Shown here in pieces: positions 47,882 to 58,043 of a DNA stretch of 64,000 nucleotides (positions are counted from its first letter, which is position 1; the number at the start of each line of letters is the position of its first letter). Where the stretch lies: positions 146,647 to 210,646 of the forward strand of contig DOAQ01000009.1 of the NCBI GenBank assembly GCA_003506435.1, read 5' to 3'. The notes beneath the pieces were generated by a model. It was not told where the DNA came from and searched no databases. It was given only the letters and a program-made list of their open reading frames with translations. A program made the translations under genes and the position numbers. The stretch is from Prolixibacteraceae bacterium. Lineage in GTDB: Bacteria; Bacteroidota; Bacteroidia; Bacteroidales; Prolixibacteraceae.

Positions 47882-49162
47882 TTAATAAAAATCAATCAGA
47901 GTCTTGCCAGTTTTTTTTGTCAAATCCACTTCTTTTGAGACCCCATTAACAGTCACCTTGTATTTGCCATAAAATGCCTTTGTCGAAAATATTTCATCAT
48001 CACCAATAATCCCCGACGTTTTTGTCCACCATTTGTTAAAAATCAGATTTTGATATGCTTTTGCTGCGGGAGTTGGTGTCCAATCACGCTTATACAGTGA
48101 AGATGCCGGGATCCAATTGCATGCTTCCCAAAACCCCCACATCAGGATACCTTCTACTGACGGATGAGCAAAACATATACTGTAAAAATCAACAAGTTCC
48201 TTTGCTTTTAACTCTTCCTGTTCAGATGATAATCTCAGACCTTTCTTTGCATAGTATTTTGATTTTTGCCCAGGCATGTTAAATTCAGTAATACGCACAG
48301 GCAAGTTAAAAACGGCCAAAGAGTCCAAGGCATTCTTTAGTTGCTGTCGGTCAAATGTTTCGGAATGGGAGTGCCCTTGTACCCCAATTCCTGCAATCGG
48401 GATCCCTTGCTTGATAAACATGCGGATTTGAGCCATATATTCAGCTAATTTATTTCCCGTCAAGATATCATAATCGTTTAAATAAAAATTGGCATCAGGA
48501 TCGCCGCTACGCGCCCATTGTGCCATTAGTTTGGTAATTTCGGGACCTAACCGGCCTTCATAGTAATTTCCATGTACCATTTCATTGTTTAAATCATATT
48601 CAGCAAATTGACCTTTGTATCTGGAAGTAATCGTTATTGCACGCTTTTGGAGTTCTTGTTTTAATTCATTATCATCCAAGTCTTTTACCCATGATTGGAC
48701 AAACTGAGGAATTCCCCAAAAAATATTATGCCCCCTTATAGGAATGTGGTTTTCTTTCGTCCATTGTAAAATGGCATCAACTGTTGAATAATTAATCTGC
48801 CCTTTTTGTGGTTCCATTTTCATCCATTTCATTGCGTTTTCTGTAACTGCAGAATTAAAATTCTTTAAGAACAATTTTTTATATTGTATAATATCATTTT
48901 CAGGGAGTTTCCCTTCAAAAATTTGACTACCAATACAACATCCGAACCAAAACTCATGGCTAAGTTGTTCAATACTGACTTTATCTCCAGGATTAGCTTT
49001 AACAACTAGTTCCCCTTTGCGTATGCTTGCGATAGATTCGTCAATATTGGCGTTCTGGGCAAAAGTGCCCCTGGCAAATACGAAGAGAATGAATACAATG
49101 GATGATATAGCAAGAAATAACCTTATGATCGGATTAAATAGAAAACCAACTAATTTCTTCAT
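47882..49162 (-). CDS. GH10 endo-1,4-beta-xylanase-like enzyme
   Basis: A 426-residue exported glycoside hydrolase. Signal peptide to about residue 35 (ending GTFAQ). The GH10 barrel shows VTENAMKW, GHNIFWGIPQF, the acid/base Glu in YDLNNEMVHG (E194), GIGVQGHSHSE and the nucleophile in VRITEFNMPG (E293), then GILMWGFWEACNW. Substrate would be beta-1,4-xylan or xylo-oligosaccharides. The short C-terminal segment (YKVTVNGVSKEVDLTKKTG) may be a small beta domain. Confidence 0.9.
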   Translation of the reverse strand: MKKLVGFLFNPIIRLFLAISSIVFILFVFARGTFAQNANIDESIASIRKGELVVKANPGDKVSIEQLSHEFWFGCCIGSQIFEGKLPENDIIQYKKLFLKNFNSAVTENAMKWMKMEPQKGQINYSTVDAILQWTKENHIPIRGHNIFWGIPQFVQSWVKDLDDNELKQELQKRAITITSRYKGQFAEYDLNNEMVHGNYYEGRLGPEITKLMAQWARSGDPDANFYLNDYDILTGNKLAEYMAQIRMFIKQGIPIAGIGVQGHSHSETFDRQQLKNALDSLAVFNLPVRITEFNMPGQKSKYYAKKGLRLSSEQEELKAKELVDFYSICFAHPSVEGILMWGFWEACNWIPASSLYKRDWTPTPAAKAYQNLIFNKWWTKTSGIIGDDEIFSTKAFYGKYKVTVNGVSKEVDLTKKTGKTLIDFY

Positions 49163-49267
49163 AATAAATGTTTTTAATCGTTAAAAATAATTAACAGTCA
49201 AGATTATACCACTCCGTTCATTAATAATCTTATTAATCTATACCTATCGTTTTTTATATTTATGGCT

Positions 49268-51226
49268 CTAGTGATCGGTGCGGAAAGGTGAAGCTGGCAA
49301 ACCTTCCCTGTTGTAAAGATTAGCCCCCTCTGGATTATCCGCCCAGGCATACCTTACTGCAACAGGCTTTTTGGCCTTATCACTCCAAACAACGACATTG
49401 TTTCCAATAATTTCAGCTTTTGCCCAGAAAAACTTACCGTCATCACCAGCAATTGAAAAGTATTTTAATGGCCCACCTCCCTTTGCCATCAAACCACTAC
49501 CAATATGGTCAAACGTTAAATAAACTCTACTACCATCCACTTTCATGGATTGATAGATTGGCCCTGAATAAACTTTAACATCATCACCATATGCCACTTT
49601 TTGTGCAGCCAGCGATAATCGTTCCCCGACATCTTTCTTGTTCATTGGATGGATGTCATTCCCTTCACCAATATCAATTGCTACAGCCATACCGGTTTTG
49701 GGTACAGATAATGCAAACGACTGTGCTTCGCGAAGTTCAGCCCAACGACTTTCTTCCGGCTCTTTTACAATCCGTCGGTAATTTGCCAACTGGACAAAGA
49801 GGAATGGAAATTCACCACAATTCCACTTATTACGCCAATCCAATATCAAAGCAGGAAACATTTTCCTGTATATTGCAGCTTCGCTTACATTCGATTCTCC
49901 TTGATACCATATTACACCCTTCATACTATAATTTGTAAGTGGCGCAATTTTGCCATTAAACAAACCCATTGGCTTATTGATATATGCCGTTTCCTGCTTG
50001 AAAGGAGGAAGGGAAACCCCAATTTTGTAACTCCACTTGCCATCAAGGGGGATTATTAGACTATCAATATCCAAATGGTAAGGTTTACCTTCAACGAACC
50101 CTCCCAATTTATTTAGATTTATTACCCGCACTGTAACGATATTTAGTCCTGGTTTTACTAAAGAATCAGGAATAATATATTTTGATAAGCTATAACGGTT
50201 TCTGGTTTCACCAACTTTCACTCCATTGAAGAAAGTTTCGTTCATGTCAACAACATGCCCCATATATAGTACAGCCTTTTTATTGGCCAATAGTGGTGGA
50301 ATGACAATATTTTTTCTGCACCACACCGCCCCGTCAATTGGATTATTCCATTGTTCAAAGTATCCGGGAACCTTCATTTCTTGCCAATCCGAAAGGTTAA
50401 CATTAGGTTGCGCCCATGGATTACTACCATCGCCCCTACCTATATCCTGGAACTGTATCTTCTCGAACCATTTTTTTGTAACGTCTTGTTCCTGTGCAAT
50501 TTTTTTTAGGATTTTTACACTGTCCTGTAGATGTTTTATTTCCCTGTAATGAGAGGGAAAAGCCTTCAGCGCTTCCTTACTCATCCATGCTTCGATTGGT
50601 GTACCTCCGACACTCGTTTGTATCAAACCGATTGGAACCTTGTACTTTTCGTATAGAGAACGAGCAAAAAAGTAACCTACTGCAGAAAAATGAAGGACAT
50701 TTTCGGGGTTTGCAGGAATCCAGCCATTCGATTTTACGTCTGTTTTTAATAATTGAAAAACACATGCAGTACCCACATCGAAATAACGAATTTTTGAATT
50801 TTCGGATTTTTCAATTTCATCGGGATATCTTGCCTTAATGTTATTCATCGGCCAGTGCATATTTGATTGTCCAGAACAAATCCATACATCACCTATTAAA
50901 ATATCAACAATGGTAAGATGGTTTTTGCCATGTATTTCCATTGTATAAGGACCACCCGCTTCCGTTGGTTTCATAAATACTTTCCAAACTTTGTCGCTAT
51001 TGGCCTTTGTTGTGTATTCCTCTCCCATAAATTTTACATTAACCTCTTCGCCAGGTGAAGCCCAACCCCACACAGGAATTTCAATATTACGCTGCAACAC
51101 CATCCCATTACTGATCAAACGCGGAAGTTTTACTTGTGCATTAACGATCCCTGGAATTGAGGCAAACAATATAAGGAAGAGGTTAATATTTACTCTAAGA
51201 ATTTGTTGAATATTGTACTTTCTCAT
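49268..51226 (-). CDS. Sialate O-acetylesterase-type carbohydrate esterase
   Basis: A 652-residue exported SGNH-type esterase with a signal peptide ending NAQV. Catalytic Ser in CSGQSNMHWPM (S118), oxyanion block GVIWYQGESNV, and Asp/His in GNDIHPMNKKDVGERL. Between them lies a beta-sandwich (galactose-binding-like) insertion at about 270-400, usual in Bacteroidota members. It removes acetyl groups from sialic acids or from acetylated hemicellulose; in this xylanase context the second is plausible. Confidence 0.9.
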   Translation of the reverse strand: MRKYNIQQILRVNINLFLILFASIPGIVNAQVKLPRLISNGMVLQRNIEIPVWGWASPGEEVNVKFMGEEYTTKANSDKVWKVFMKPTEAGGPYTMEIHGKNHLTIVDILIGDVWICSGQSNMHWPMNNIKARYPDEIEKSENSKIRYFDVGTACVFQLLKTDVKSNGWIPANPENVLHFSAVGYFFARSLYEKYKVPIGLIQTSVGGTPIEAWMSKEALKAFPSHYREIKHLQDSVKILKKIAQEQDVTKKWFEKIQFQDIGRGDGSNPWAQPNVNLSDWQEMKVPGYFEQWNNPIDGAVWCRKNIVIPPLLANKKAVLYMGHVVDMNETFFNGVKVGETRNRYSLSKYIIPDSLVKPGLNIVTVRVINLNKLGGFVEGKPYHLDIDSLIIPLDGKWSYKIGVSLPPFKQETAYINKPMGLFNGKIAPLTNYSMKGVIWYQGESNVSEAAIYRKMFPALILDWRNKWNCGEFPFLFVQLANYRRIVKEPEESRWAELREAQSFALSVPKTGMAVAIDIGEGNDIHPMNKKDVGERLSLAAQKVAYGDDVKVYSGPIYQSMKVDGSRVYLTFDHIGSGLMAKGGGPLKYFSIAGDDGKFFWAKAEIIGNNVVVWSDKAKKPVAVRYAWADNPEGANLYNREGLPASPFRTDH

Positions 51227-51311
51227 TTACTCAGTATTTATTTACATTATATTTTAACTTGCATTATATCAAATCAGTAGACTGATTCTTTATAGAATTG
51301 TTTTTAATTAC

Positions 51312-51800
51312 TTATTCTCTGCTCAATTGTAAAACACAGGCATCATTAGCTTGTAGTATTAGCAATTTCTTTTCAGGTTTGTTTCCATGAAGGGTTTTCT
51401 CAACAATCCATCCTTTTTTAATGGATAATGAAATATTTCTATCAACTGGACTATAGTTTACCAAGACCACTACTTTCCTATCTAAAGAAAGATCATGTTC
51501 TGTTATGCCGACAAACTGGTCATCCTTAGTCACTGTGCGGTTGTTAGAAACAATTTCATTGCTAATAAGCTGGTAAATCTTCCAGCATTCGGGAGGGCTT
51601 TCAGTAAAACTACCAGGTTTTTTCGTTAGGCCTATTTCCATCGGGAAACCAAGAAAGTATATTTTCCCTTGCGTATATACGAGTACTTACCTGAAAAACC
51701 GTCTTCATTCCCTCCGGTTGTGTCGTAGCTCGAAACTTGTTTCGTAATGACTTCTTCCTGATACTGAGCCAATAATTCAATTAATGAAAGTCTCAGTATT
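51312..51800 (-). pseudogene. Decayed glycoside-hydrolase-like gene remnant
   Basis: An open part (51312-51641, 109 residues) looks like the C-terminal beta domain of a glycosidase (HDLSLDRKVVVLVNYSPVD, KLLILQANDACVLQL). Upstream in another frame (about 51697-51735) comes SSYDTTGGNEDGF, which recalls the N-terminus of GH172-type proteins. The frames are shifted relative to each other and no start is seen, so at least one gene has decayed here. The further 160 bp up to the CocE gene show nothing recognisable. Confidence 0.5.
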
Positions 51801-51965
51801 TATCTTATAGTCTGCCAAACAAATCTAAAAATATCCGGCAAACAATAAGAACAATCCTATTTTCAAATTAAATGGCTTCATGTTATTTTTCTTTTTTATG
51901 TTTTCTGCGATATTTTAAAAATAAGCGTTTATCATTCAGGATCAGCTCAATCCGTTGTTAAAGCT

Positions 51966-53594
51966 CTATGGTTTCGGATATAACAGAGGCAATGTAATTT
52001 TTGACGGGTGTTCAGGACCAAAATAGATTGTCTGGATCGCTGTTTGAATTTCCCTGGCGCTGAATATGGGCTCCCCTGTATTTAAGTTCCGGTTGTACCG
52101 GGGAAACCAGCCGGAGGTAATCACAATCCGGAGTTTGTGCCCGGGATTAAGCTGATAGCCGGTAGGCCAGGATTCCAGTTCAATTTTGGTCGCCTTGTTA
52201 TTGACAATCTTTACCTGTTTGCCCCCTTCCTGGATGTTGATGATGGTGTCATTTGGAAAAACATCCTGGACGAGGATCATGAAAACGGTTTGTTCCATTG
52301 TACTACTTACATACAACGATGCTGAAACAATCCCCAACAGGGTCAATGGGGTATCAAGGACTTCTGATTCAAACACCCATTGATCCTTTCGGACTGTGTT
52401 TGTATTCTGAATTGCCGGGCCAACAGCCCGCCCAAGGAAAGTTCCGCCCAGACTGGGATAGGGATCCAGGGGGTCATATTCAAATTTCAGTTGGACTGGT
52501 TTGTCCGGCGCTTTCGTCAGGATTTTATTTTCACCCAGGAAATAATCAACCTTCTCTACCTCTTTGGGTGGCCACGATTCGCTCCCAAAATACTCATTCC
52601 GTTCCATAATAAAGAAGTTGTATTTATGCCCGGTAAATGGTGACTGCAATACATCTTCATGTTCCCCCTTTATATTGCAGGCCAGGAACCGCTCCATCAA
52701 AGCTTCCCTGTTCCCTGTCTTATCGCGCCCCCCGTATTCGTTCCGGTACGACTGCGGTCCGTGGCACCAGGGGCCGATGATCAACCTACTGCCCGGATGA
52801 CCGTTTCTTTTGTCGATGGAAAGAAAATCGTTGATCTGGGACAGTAAACAAATATCATACCATCCGGCTATTGACAAAACCGGACCTTTGGCATTGCCCC
52901 GGTGGTTGAAGGATATCCAGTAGATATCCCTGGTTTCATGCAGCAACCAGTCATTTATAAAACGGTTATCTTTAAAAGTAGAGTCATCGGCTGTCGACAA
53001 GGGCAGGTGCCAGTAGCTTTTCAGTATTTTACCTGAGGATATGGGGTTCATCGTCCGGGCATCGACCTCAAAGCCCCAGTTAAATGCGGTGGCCAGTGAA
53101 AACAGCCCCTGAGGGTAGATCAGATCATAAATATCGGCGCTGGTCATAACCGCGCAAACCACATCAAGCCGGTCTGAGACGGCCCACTGTGTGTATCCGA
53201 CGTAGCTTCCCCCATACCCGGCAACCTTCCCGTTATGCCACGGTTGTTTTTTTATCCAATCAATTGTTTTTAATCCGTCTTCCCTTTCGTTTTTGAACGC
53301 ATAAAACGCTCCCCCGGAACCAAACTTTCCCCGGCAGTCCTGAACCACAACGGCATATCCCTGTTTTATGAACTTTATCGCATTTTTTTGAAAATTTTCC
53401 TTTTGATATGGTGTCCGCACCAGTATGACTGGGTATGTTTTGTTTTCATCCGGCAAATAAACATCGGTAGCCAGTTTTATCCTTCCGGTTGTTTCAACGG
53501 AATCTTTTTTCAATTTAAATTCTATTTTATCCTGAGCAGTTGCCTGCAATAAGACCAATAAAAAGAAAATTACCATGCCGCATTTTTTTTCCAT
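51966..53594 (-). CDS. CocE/NonD-family (X-Pro dipeptidyl-peptidase-like) hydrolase
   Basis: A 542-residue exported alpha/beta hydrolase. Signal peptide MEKKCGMVIFFLLVLLQATA. Motifs: YPVILVRTPYQKE, VVVQDCRGKFGSGG, nucleophile in AGYGGSYVGYTQW, Asp in SIAGWYDICLL and His in IGPWCHGPQ. The C-terminal jelly-roll (LTLLGIVSASLYVSSTME, LNPGHKLRIVITSGWFPRYNRN) is typical of the family. Substrate unknown; relatives act on peptides, beta-lactams or esters, and glycan-cluster members may be acetyl-esterases. Confidence 0.85.
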   Translation of the reverse strand: MEKKCGMVIFFLLVLLQATAQDKIEFKLKKDSVETTGRIKLATDVYLPDENKTYPVILVRTPYQKENFQKNAIKFIKQGYAVVVQDCRGKFGSGGAFYAFKNEREDGLKTIDWIKKQPWHNGKVAGYGGSYVGYTQWAVSDRLDVVCAVMTSADIYDLIYPQGLFSLATAFNWGFEVDARTMNPISSGKILKSYWHLPLSTADDSTFKDNRFINDWLLHETRDIYWISFNHRGNAKGPVLSIAGWYDICLLSQINDFLSIDKRNGHPGSRLIIGPWCHGPQSYRNEYGGRDKTGNREALMERFLACNIKGEHEDVLQSPFTGHKYNFFIMERNEYFGSESWPPKEVEKVDYFLGENKILTKAPDKPVQLKFEYDPLDPYPSLGGTFLGRAVGPAIQNTNTVRKDQWVFESEVLDTPLTLLGIVSASLYVSSTMEQTVFMILVQDVFPNDTIINIQEGGKQVKIVNNKATKIELESWPTGYQLNPGHKLRIVITSGWFPRYNRNLNTGEPIFSAREIQTAIQTIYFGPEHPSKITLPLLYPKP

Positions 53595-53630
53595 CTACCT
53601 GTTATTTTAAGTTTATCAACATTGTCCCGT

Positions 53631-54300
53631 TCAATTGACTTCCAACGCCTGCCATGCTGGGAACTCCGGGAATCTCGCATGGGGCTCGGCCTGGTACCAG
53701 AAGATGACCAACGAAATACCCGACTTCTGGGGCAAGCACCGGCCCCCCGTGCCGCCAGCACAAACCCTGCATGGTAATCCTTAAAACTTTTTTGAAACGC
53801 ATCGGGTCTGTGACATGCCAGCGATACAGGCCAAACCGCTGCTGCGATTTATGGGTCGCGTCGGAGCGGTTTACCTGGTGAAGACCCACATACGGCATAC
53901 AATATTCTTTATACTGGCTGTTCCTGTCGAAACCATACGACCCGCAAAAATAGTTTTCGGTGCTGTTCCAGCAGATGGTCGTAAATTTACTGTCCCTGTC
54001 AATGAAAAATTTGATTTTGCCTTCGCCCCACCATCCGGTGTTATGCATGCCCCAAGCCATGTAAACACCTACAAAATACCCTTTCCCATTAATACCGACA
54101 ACTTCATCCTCTGGTTTTGCCATGCCACCATTGCCTTTCTCCCCTGTAAAATACTCTGGACTAACCGACCTGCTCTCTGCATCAGAAAACATGTGCAGGT
54201 TCCCCATGTTTATTCCCAAACCGTTAAAACCGGATTGGCCAATATTGGTTATCCAGAATAAACAAACTGTATAAACTAATATTAATATCTTCATAGCCAA
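53631..54300 (-). pseudogene. Broken GH172 (DUF2961) gene
   Basis: The open frame 53602-54300 encodes 232 residues, whereas GH172 proteins have about 370-400. The N-terminus (GLGINMGNLHMFSDAESRSV, TGEKGNGGMA) jumps directly to INGKGYFVGVYMAWG and WWGEGKIKFFIDRDSKF, so about 130-150 middle residues are deleted in frame. Near the end a run of six G (CCCCCC at 53745-53750 on the plus strand) shifts the frame; in the -1 frame the family end is restored (FWYQAEPHARFPEFPAWQ, then LEVN-stop at 53631). Both lesions argue for a pseudogene. GH172 enzymes act on difructose anhydrides and arabinofuranosides. Confidence 0.8.
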
Positions 54301-54395
54301 TTTGTTTTTGTTTATTATTTATTTGATGTCAAATACAAAAAAGTAATGACTAAATACAAAAAAATGTTCTTTTAAAATCCATGATTCAATTTTCT

Positions 54396-55526
54396 TTATA
54401 TTTTCAAGAACCTTCCTTTCCTGTACATCAGCCACAGGATAAAGAAAATGATGGACACGTTACCCAGCCTGATTAGCGTTGTGTAGTAATTGCCCACGAA
54501 TTGTTCCATCCCATGAAAAACAGACTTTGTTAAACTGCTGAAATCCAATATTTCATATAGCATGTAGGCCAAAATCGAATTCATACCGTATATTTTTAAC
54601 CAGTTCAGGTATTTGCCATAATTCTTGTAGTCAACCAGAAAATAGAACAGCGCCATCAGTAAAAAGCAAATTCCACTGCTATATAAGGTCATCGAGCTGG
54701 TCCAAATCTTTTTGATAATGGGCATTTGCAAACCCCAAAGTTGTCCTGCAACAATCAATGCCACCCCGATTACTAACAGGTACTGAAGTTTTTTAACCTT
54801 TGATAAACTTCCTTTCAGCAACTGGCCTGCAAATACTCCGGTCATTACCGTAACTCCAAAGTTCAGGCTACTGACAAGCCAGGTATAGCGGTATTTTCCG
54901 AAATCAATTCCCGTCACGGTCACCGTTGATCCGTCACGGAAACGTCCCAATACTGCACGGTCGATGTATTCGGCCAGGTTATTATCCGGTCCGAACTGAC
55001 CGCCACCCCAGTCCCCGATTTTTACAAAAGAAAGCAATGCCCAGTATGAAAGCAACAAACCTGCTGTTATCATGATTTGACCATTACGGTTAAAGTGCAT
55101 CAGCAGCACCGCTGCAATCAGGTATCCAATGGCGATTGCCTGAAGCGTGTTCGAAAATAAGAAAATGCGACCTGAGTCGAATGACAGCAAATTTCCCTGG
55201 CACATCATACCAAAAATCCAGAGCAGCAACACCCGTTTCAGTATCCGTTTGTATAATTGCAATTTGGTTCCTGAATGTAAGTGCTTAGTAAAGGCAAACG
55301 GCATGGAAACCCCAGCCATAAACATGAACAAAGGCATAATAATATCCCAGAAGACAAAACCTTCCCAAGATACATGCATAAACTTTGTTGACAACCAGTT
55401 GGTCAATGTCCAGTCGGATGCGCTTGCTAATGCGCGAAATACCGGCTGAAAAAATACCAGACAAAACAAGTCAAAACCCCGTAATACATCCAAAGAACCT
55501 AATCGCTCTGACTTTATGTGTTCCAT
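54396..55526 (-). CDS. HGSNAT/DUF5009-like membrane acyltransferase
   Basis: About 376 residues from ATG 55526 (MEHIKSERLGSLDVLRGFDL); the frame is open to 55577, but that start would overlap the upstream gene. About ten membrane helices (for example ILLWIFGMMCQGNL, AIAIGYLIAAVLLMHF, SGICFLLMALFYFLVDY). RLGSLDVLRGFD and WEGFVFWDIIMPLFMFMAGVSM match the heparan-alpha-glucosaminide N-acetyltransferase-like family of Bacteroidota glycan clusters. It would acetylate an amino sugar or glycan across the membrane. Confidence 0.82.
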   Translation of the reverse strand: MEHIKSERLGSLDVLRGFDLFCLVFFQPVFRALASASDWTLTNWLSTKFMHVSWEGFVFWDIIMPLFMFMAGVSMPFAFTKHLHSGTKLQLYKRILKRVLLLWIFGMMCQGNLLSFDSGRIFLFSNTLQAIAIGYLIAAVLLMHFNRNGQIMITAGLLLSYWALLSFVKIGDWGGGQFGPDNNLAEYIDRAVLGRFRDGSTVTVTGIDFGKYRYTWLVSSLNFGVTVMTGVFAGQLLKGSLSKVKKLQYLLVIGVALIVAGQLWGLQMPIIKKIWTSSMTLYSSGICFLLMALFYFLVDYKNYGKYLNWLKIYGMNSILAYMLYEILDFSSLTKSVFHGMEQFVGNYYTTLIRLGNVSIIFFILWLMYRKGRFLKI

Positions 55527-55546
55527 ATTAATTATTTCTGGTTCGT

Positions 55547-56662
55547 TTACTTGAAGTACCGTTCTGCATTTTTGCAATATATTTTGTCTATCACGCTTCG
55601 TGGCAATTGTAAACCTTTCACTTTTTTACCGTTCAGTTCCTTTATCTCGATAATTGAATCAGTTGCCAGATAAAGCCAATCTTTCATCCATTTGTTGTAA
55701 ATGCGAGATGTAACAACCTGATAGTTTGAATTGTTATCGTTAATATCCATATCGGTCCCATACAACACCCGGTACTGGTATTTAATCAAGAAATTGCGAA
55801 CTTTTTCCCTGTCTCTTAATGATTGGAATTGTAAATGACCAATGCGGGCAGAAATATCAACATCGAAATTAGAGAACTGATCGAATCTTTTAGCAATTTC
55901 ATCCACGCTCCACTCCAAACTGCCCAAATGTGCCCCTACTACCCTGAGTTTGGAATAACGACTCAATATGGTGTCGCGGGTATTGATATGAGTTTGATAA
56001 GATGGAGCATCAGGATGTAAATACATATAATATTCAGGGTGTCTTTTATAATAAGCACGATTACTATTTATAGTCATCTGATCCTCATGTAGCCAGCAAT
56101 TTTTAGGTTCACCCAGATGTGCCATCACAGGAATATTTTGGTCTTCCATATACTTGAAAATTTTCTCAAATACAGGATCATCTGCCATTACAAAATGCCC
56201 TGCAGAATCTTTTAACACCATCCCTATATTCTTCCATATTTTTATACCCAAAGCCCCATATTCCATACATTTATCAATACGGGCAATCGTTCGCTCAATA
56301 AAATCGGCTTTTCCAAAATTATCTACGGAGAATGTACCCCAAAAAGCAAACTTATCGGGGAATTGCTGTTTTAGGTAATGCGAGCCTTCTAATTGCTCAT
56401 CAACCATTATCAGATCAACATTAGGTGAAACCAATCTGAAATTTAAAGAATCGGCAAATTTCAGATAACTTGCGTTGTACGTGTTATAATGGATATGTAC
56501 GTCAATTTTTGGAGTTTTTGTAAAATCTGCTTTTGTATAGTAGTTGCTATTATGAACGCATGAACTAAGACAATACCATAAACAAGAAGCAAATACGATA
56601 AAAACATAACGGCTAAAATTCTTGGTTCGGAATGAACACCATCTTACTTGTTTGTTTTTCAT
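55547..56662 (-). CDS. Amidohydrolase-family protein (PF04909 type)
   Basis: A 371-residue metal-dependent TIM-barrel hydrolase. TKTPKIDVHIHYN gives the first metal site; GIKIWKNIGM, PVMAHLGEPKN and VVGAHLGSLEW carry further ligands, and VLYGTDMDIND the C-terminal Asp. An N-terminal hydrophobic region with SSCVHNSN suggests a lipoprotein or signal-anchored form. Members decarboxylate or hydrolyse sugar lactones; substrate unknown. It precedes the acyltransferase gene. Confidence 0.82.
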   Translation of the reverse strand: MKNKQVRWCSFRTKNFSRYVFIVFASCLWYCLSSCVHNSNYYTKADFTKTPKIDVHIHYNTYNASYLKFADSLNFRLVSPNVDLIMVDEQLEGSHYLKQQFPDKFAFWGTFSVDNFGKADFIERTIARIDKCMEYGALGIKIWKNIGMVLKDSAGHFVMADDPVFEKIFKYMEDQNIPVMAHLGEPKNCWLHEDQMTINSNRAYYKRHPEYYMYLHPDAPSYQTHINTRDTILSRYSKLRVVGAHLGSLEWSVDEIAKRFDQFSNFDVDISARIGHLQFQSLRDREKVRNFLIKYQYRVLYGTDMDINDNNSNYQVVTSRIYNKWMKDWLYLATDSIIEIKELNGKKVKGLQLPRSVIDKIYCKNAERYFK

Positions 56663-57010
56663 TTCTTTTTTAATTATTGGTTTTATCTAACGCATAATAA
56701 ATTCGACCATCTAATTCAGGTATGATACCGATATCAATAAATTCATTCTCAGCATGAATTCATCCAATAATCCTCCCAAAACACGACCTTCTCCTTTTAC
56801 ACCACCGTATGCTGCACCATCGCACTGCAAAAATCAATTTACAACTTTGAAGGGAAACCGATAGGGAGTACCTTCTTAATATTTATTTTAGTCGGACACT
56901 ACTGTAAATTTTTAAATAAAACTCATTGGATGTCCATCGGGATGAGTAAAAATCAAATATGGCTTCTTTCACTTTTTCATTTCCTTGACACTTTTTTGTA
57001 TCAAGCTATT
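56663..57010. other. Intergenic region with possible decayed coding trace
   Basis: About 348 bp. One minus-strand stretch reads NEFIDIGIIPELDGRIYYAL without a clear start and looks like a scrap of a hydrolase gene. Otherwise A+T-rich sequence without structure. Confidence 0.3.
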
Positions 57011-58039
57011 TCAGTCTATGACATATTTAATATTGCTTAGGGCAATGATAACCAAAGAGACAAGCAGGACAAGAAGACCTGTATTCAACAATTTTTTTGA
57101 ATATGCAGTGGCAGAAGCCCATTCACCCCGGTAAATTCCCCACAGGTTGCCGATCAGGATGGATAATATCACCAGTAATGGCCAGCCGACTATCAAACCA
57201 ATATTATTCCCCAACAGGAAGCTACCCATTCCGTAAATATACAGGCTGCTTATCCACATGACCGACATGCCCAGTATCAGCAGCCAGTTCCTCCCGCTTT
57301 GACGAAACAACAGGCTACCGACTTTTCCCCTGCGCATTAAATACAGGGTATAGACCACATTGATCAGCGATCCCATTGTGAAAAAAAGGCACCAGACAAC
57401 GTTTGATGCAAGATAATCCTTATTGCCCACAGCCAGGGCTATTTCTTTGATATTATTGCTGAATGCCGCACCAATGTTGGGAAGGCAACTGGTAAAACCG
57501 GAAATAATACCGAGGGTCAGCCATTTTGCCGAAATTTTCGCATCCGGTGATGAGGCACCTTCCTTTCTGGACGAAGCTTTTGCACACATTTTTATTCCAA
57601 ATACAGACACCAGGGCACCAAAAAGGATAATCCATCCTTTCAGGTTTAGAAATATTTCCGATGAAAAGATGATGGCAGGAATAACCATGCCTGCAACCGC
57701 GCTGATCCCCATGATGACCGGGTAGCCCAGAGCCATGCCCAGTTGTTCCATGGCCTTTCCAAAAAGTATAGTCCCCAGCCCCCAAATCGTTCCTGAAATC
57801 AAAACGGTCCAAAATGTATCGCCGGGGATTTGACGGATAACCTCCCCCAGGTTATTGATTAACAAAATAGCAATTAACCAGTTGATGATAAGCATGGCAA
57901 AAAGAGAGAAAACCAGCCAGCTGTGTTCCCATTTCCAGTGCCGGGTATAGGTCATTGGCAAAAAAAACGACCCCTGCAGACCTCCTGCAAGTGTAACCAG
58001 TATAAATCCAAAAGCAAGTTCCATGATGTACCTTTTCAA
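57011..58039 (-). CDS. RhaT-family sugar/proton symporter
   Basis: A 342-residue inner-membrane transporter with about ten helices. The start LAFGFILVTLAGGLQGSFFLPMTYTRHWKWEHSW and the blocks WGLGTILFGKAMEQLGMALGYPVIMG are characteristic of L-rhamnose-proton symporters. Its stop-start gap to the URO-D-like gene is 4 bp, so the two are one operon. It probably imports rhamnose or a related deoxysugar released by the cluster's enzymes. Confidence 0.85.
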   Translation of the reverse strand: MKRYIMELAFGFILVTLAGGLQGSFFLPMTYTRHWKWEHSWLVFSLFAMLIINWLIAILLINNLGEVIRQIPGDTFWTVLISGTIWGLGTILFGKAMEQLGMALGYPVIMGISAVAGMVIPAIIFSSEIFLNLKGWIILFGALVSVFGIKMCAKASSRKEGASSPDAKISAKWLTLGIISGFTSCLPNIGAAFSNNIKEIALAVGNKDYLASNVVWCLFFTMGSLINVVYTLYLMRRGKVGSLLFRQSGRNWLLILGMSVMWISSLYIYGMGSFLLGNNIGLIVGWPLLVILSILIGNLWGIYRGEWASATAYSKKLLNTGLLVLLVSLVIIALSNIKYVID

Positions 58040-58043
58040 AGGG

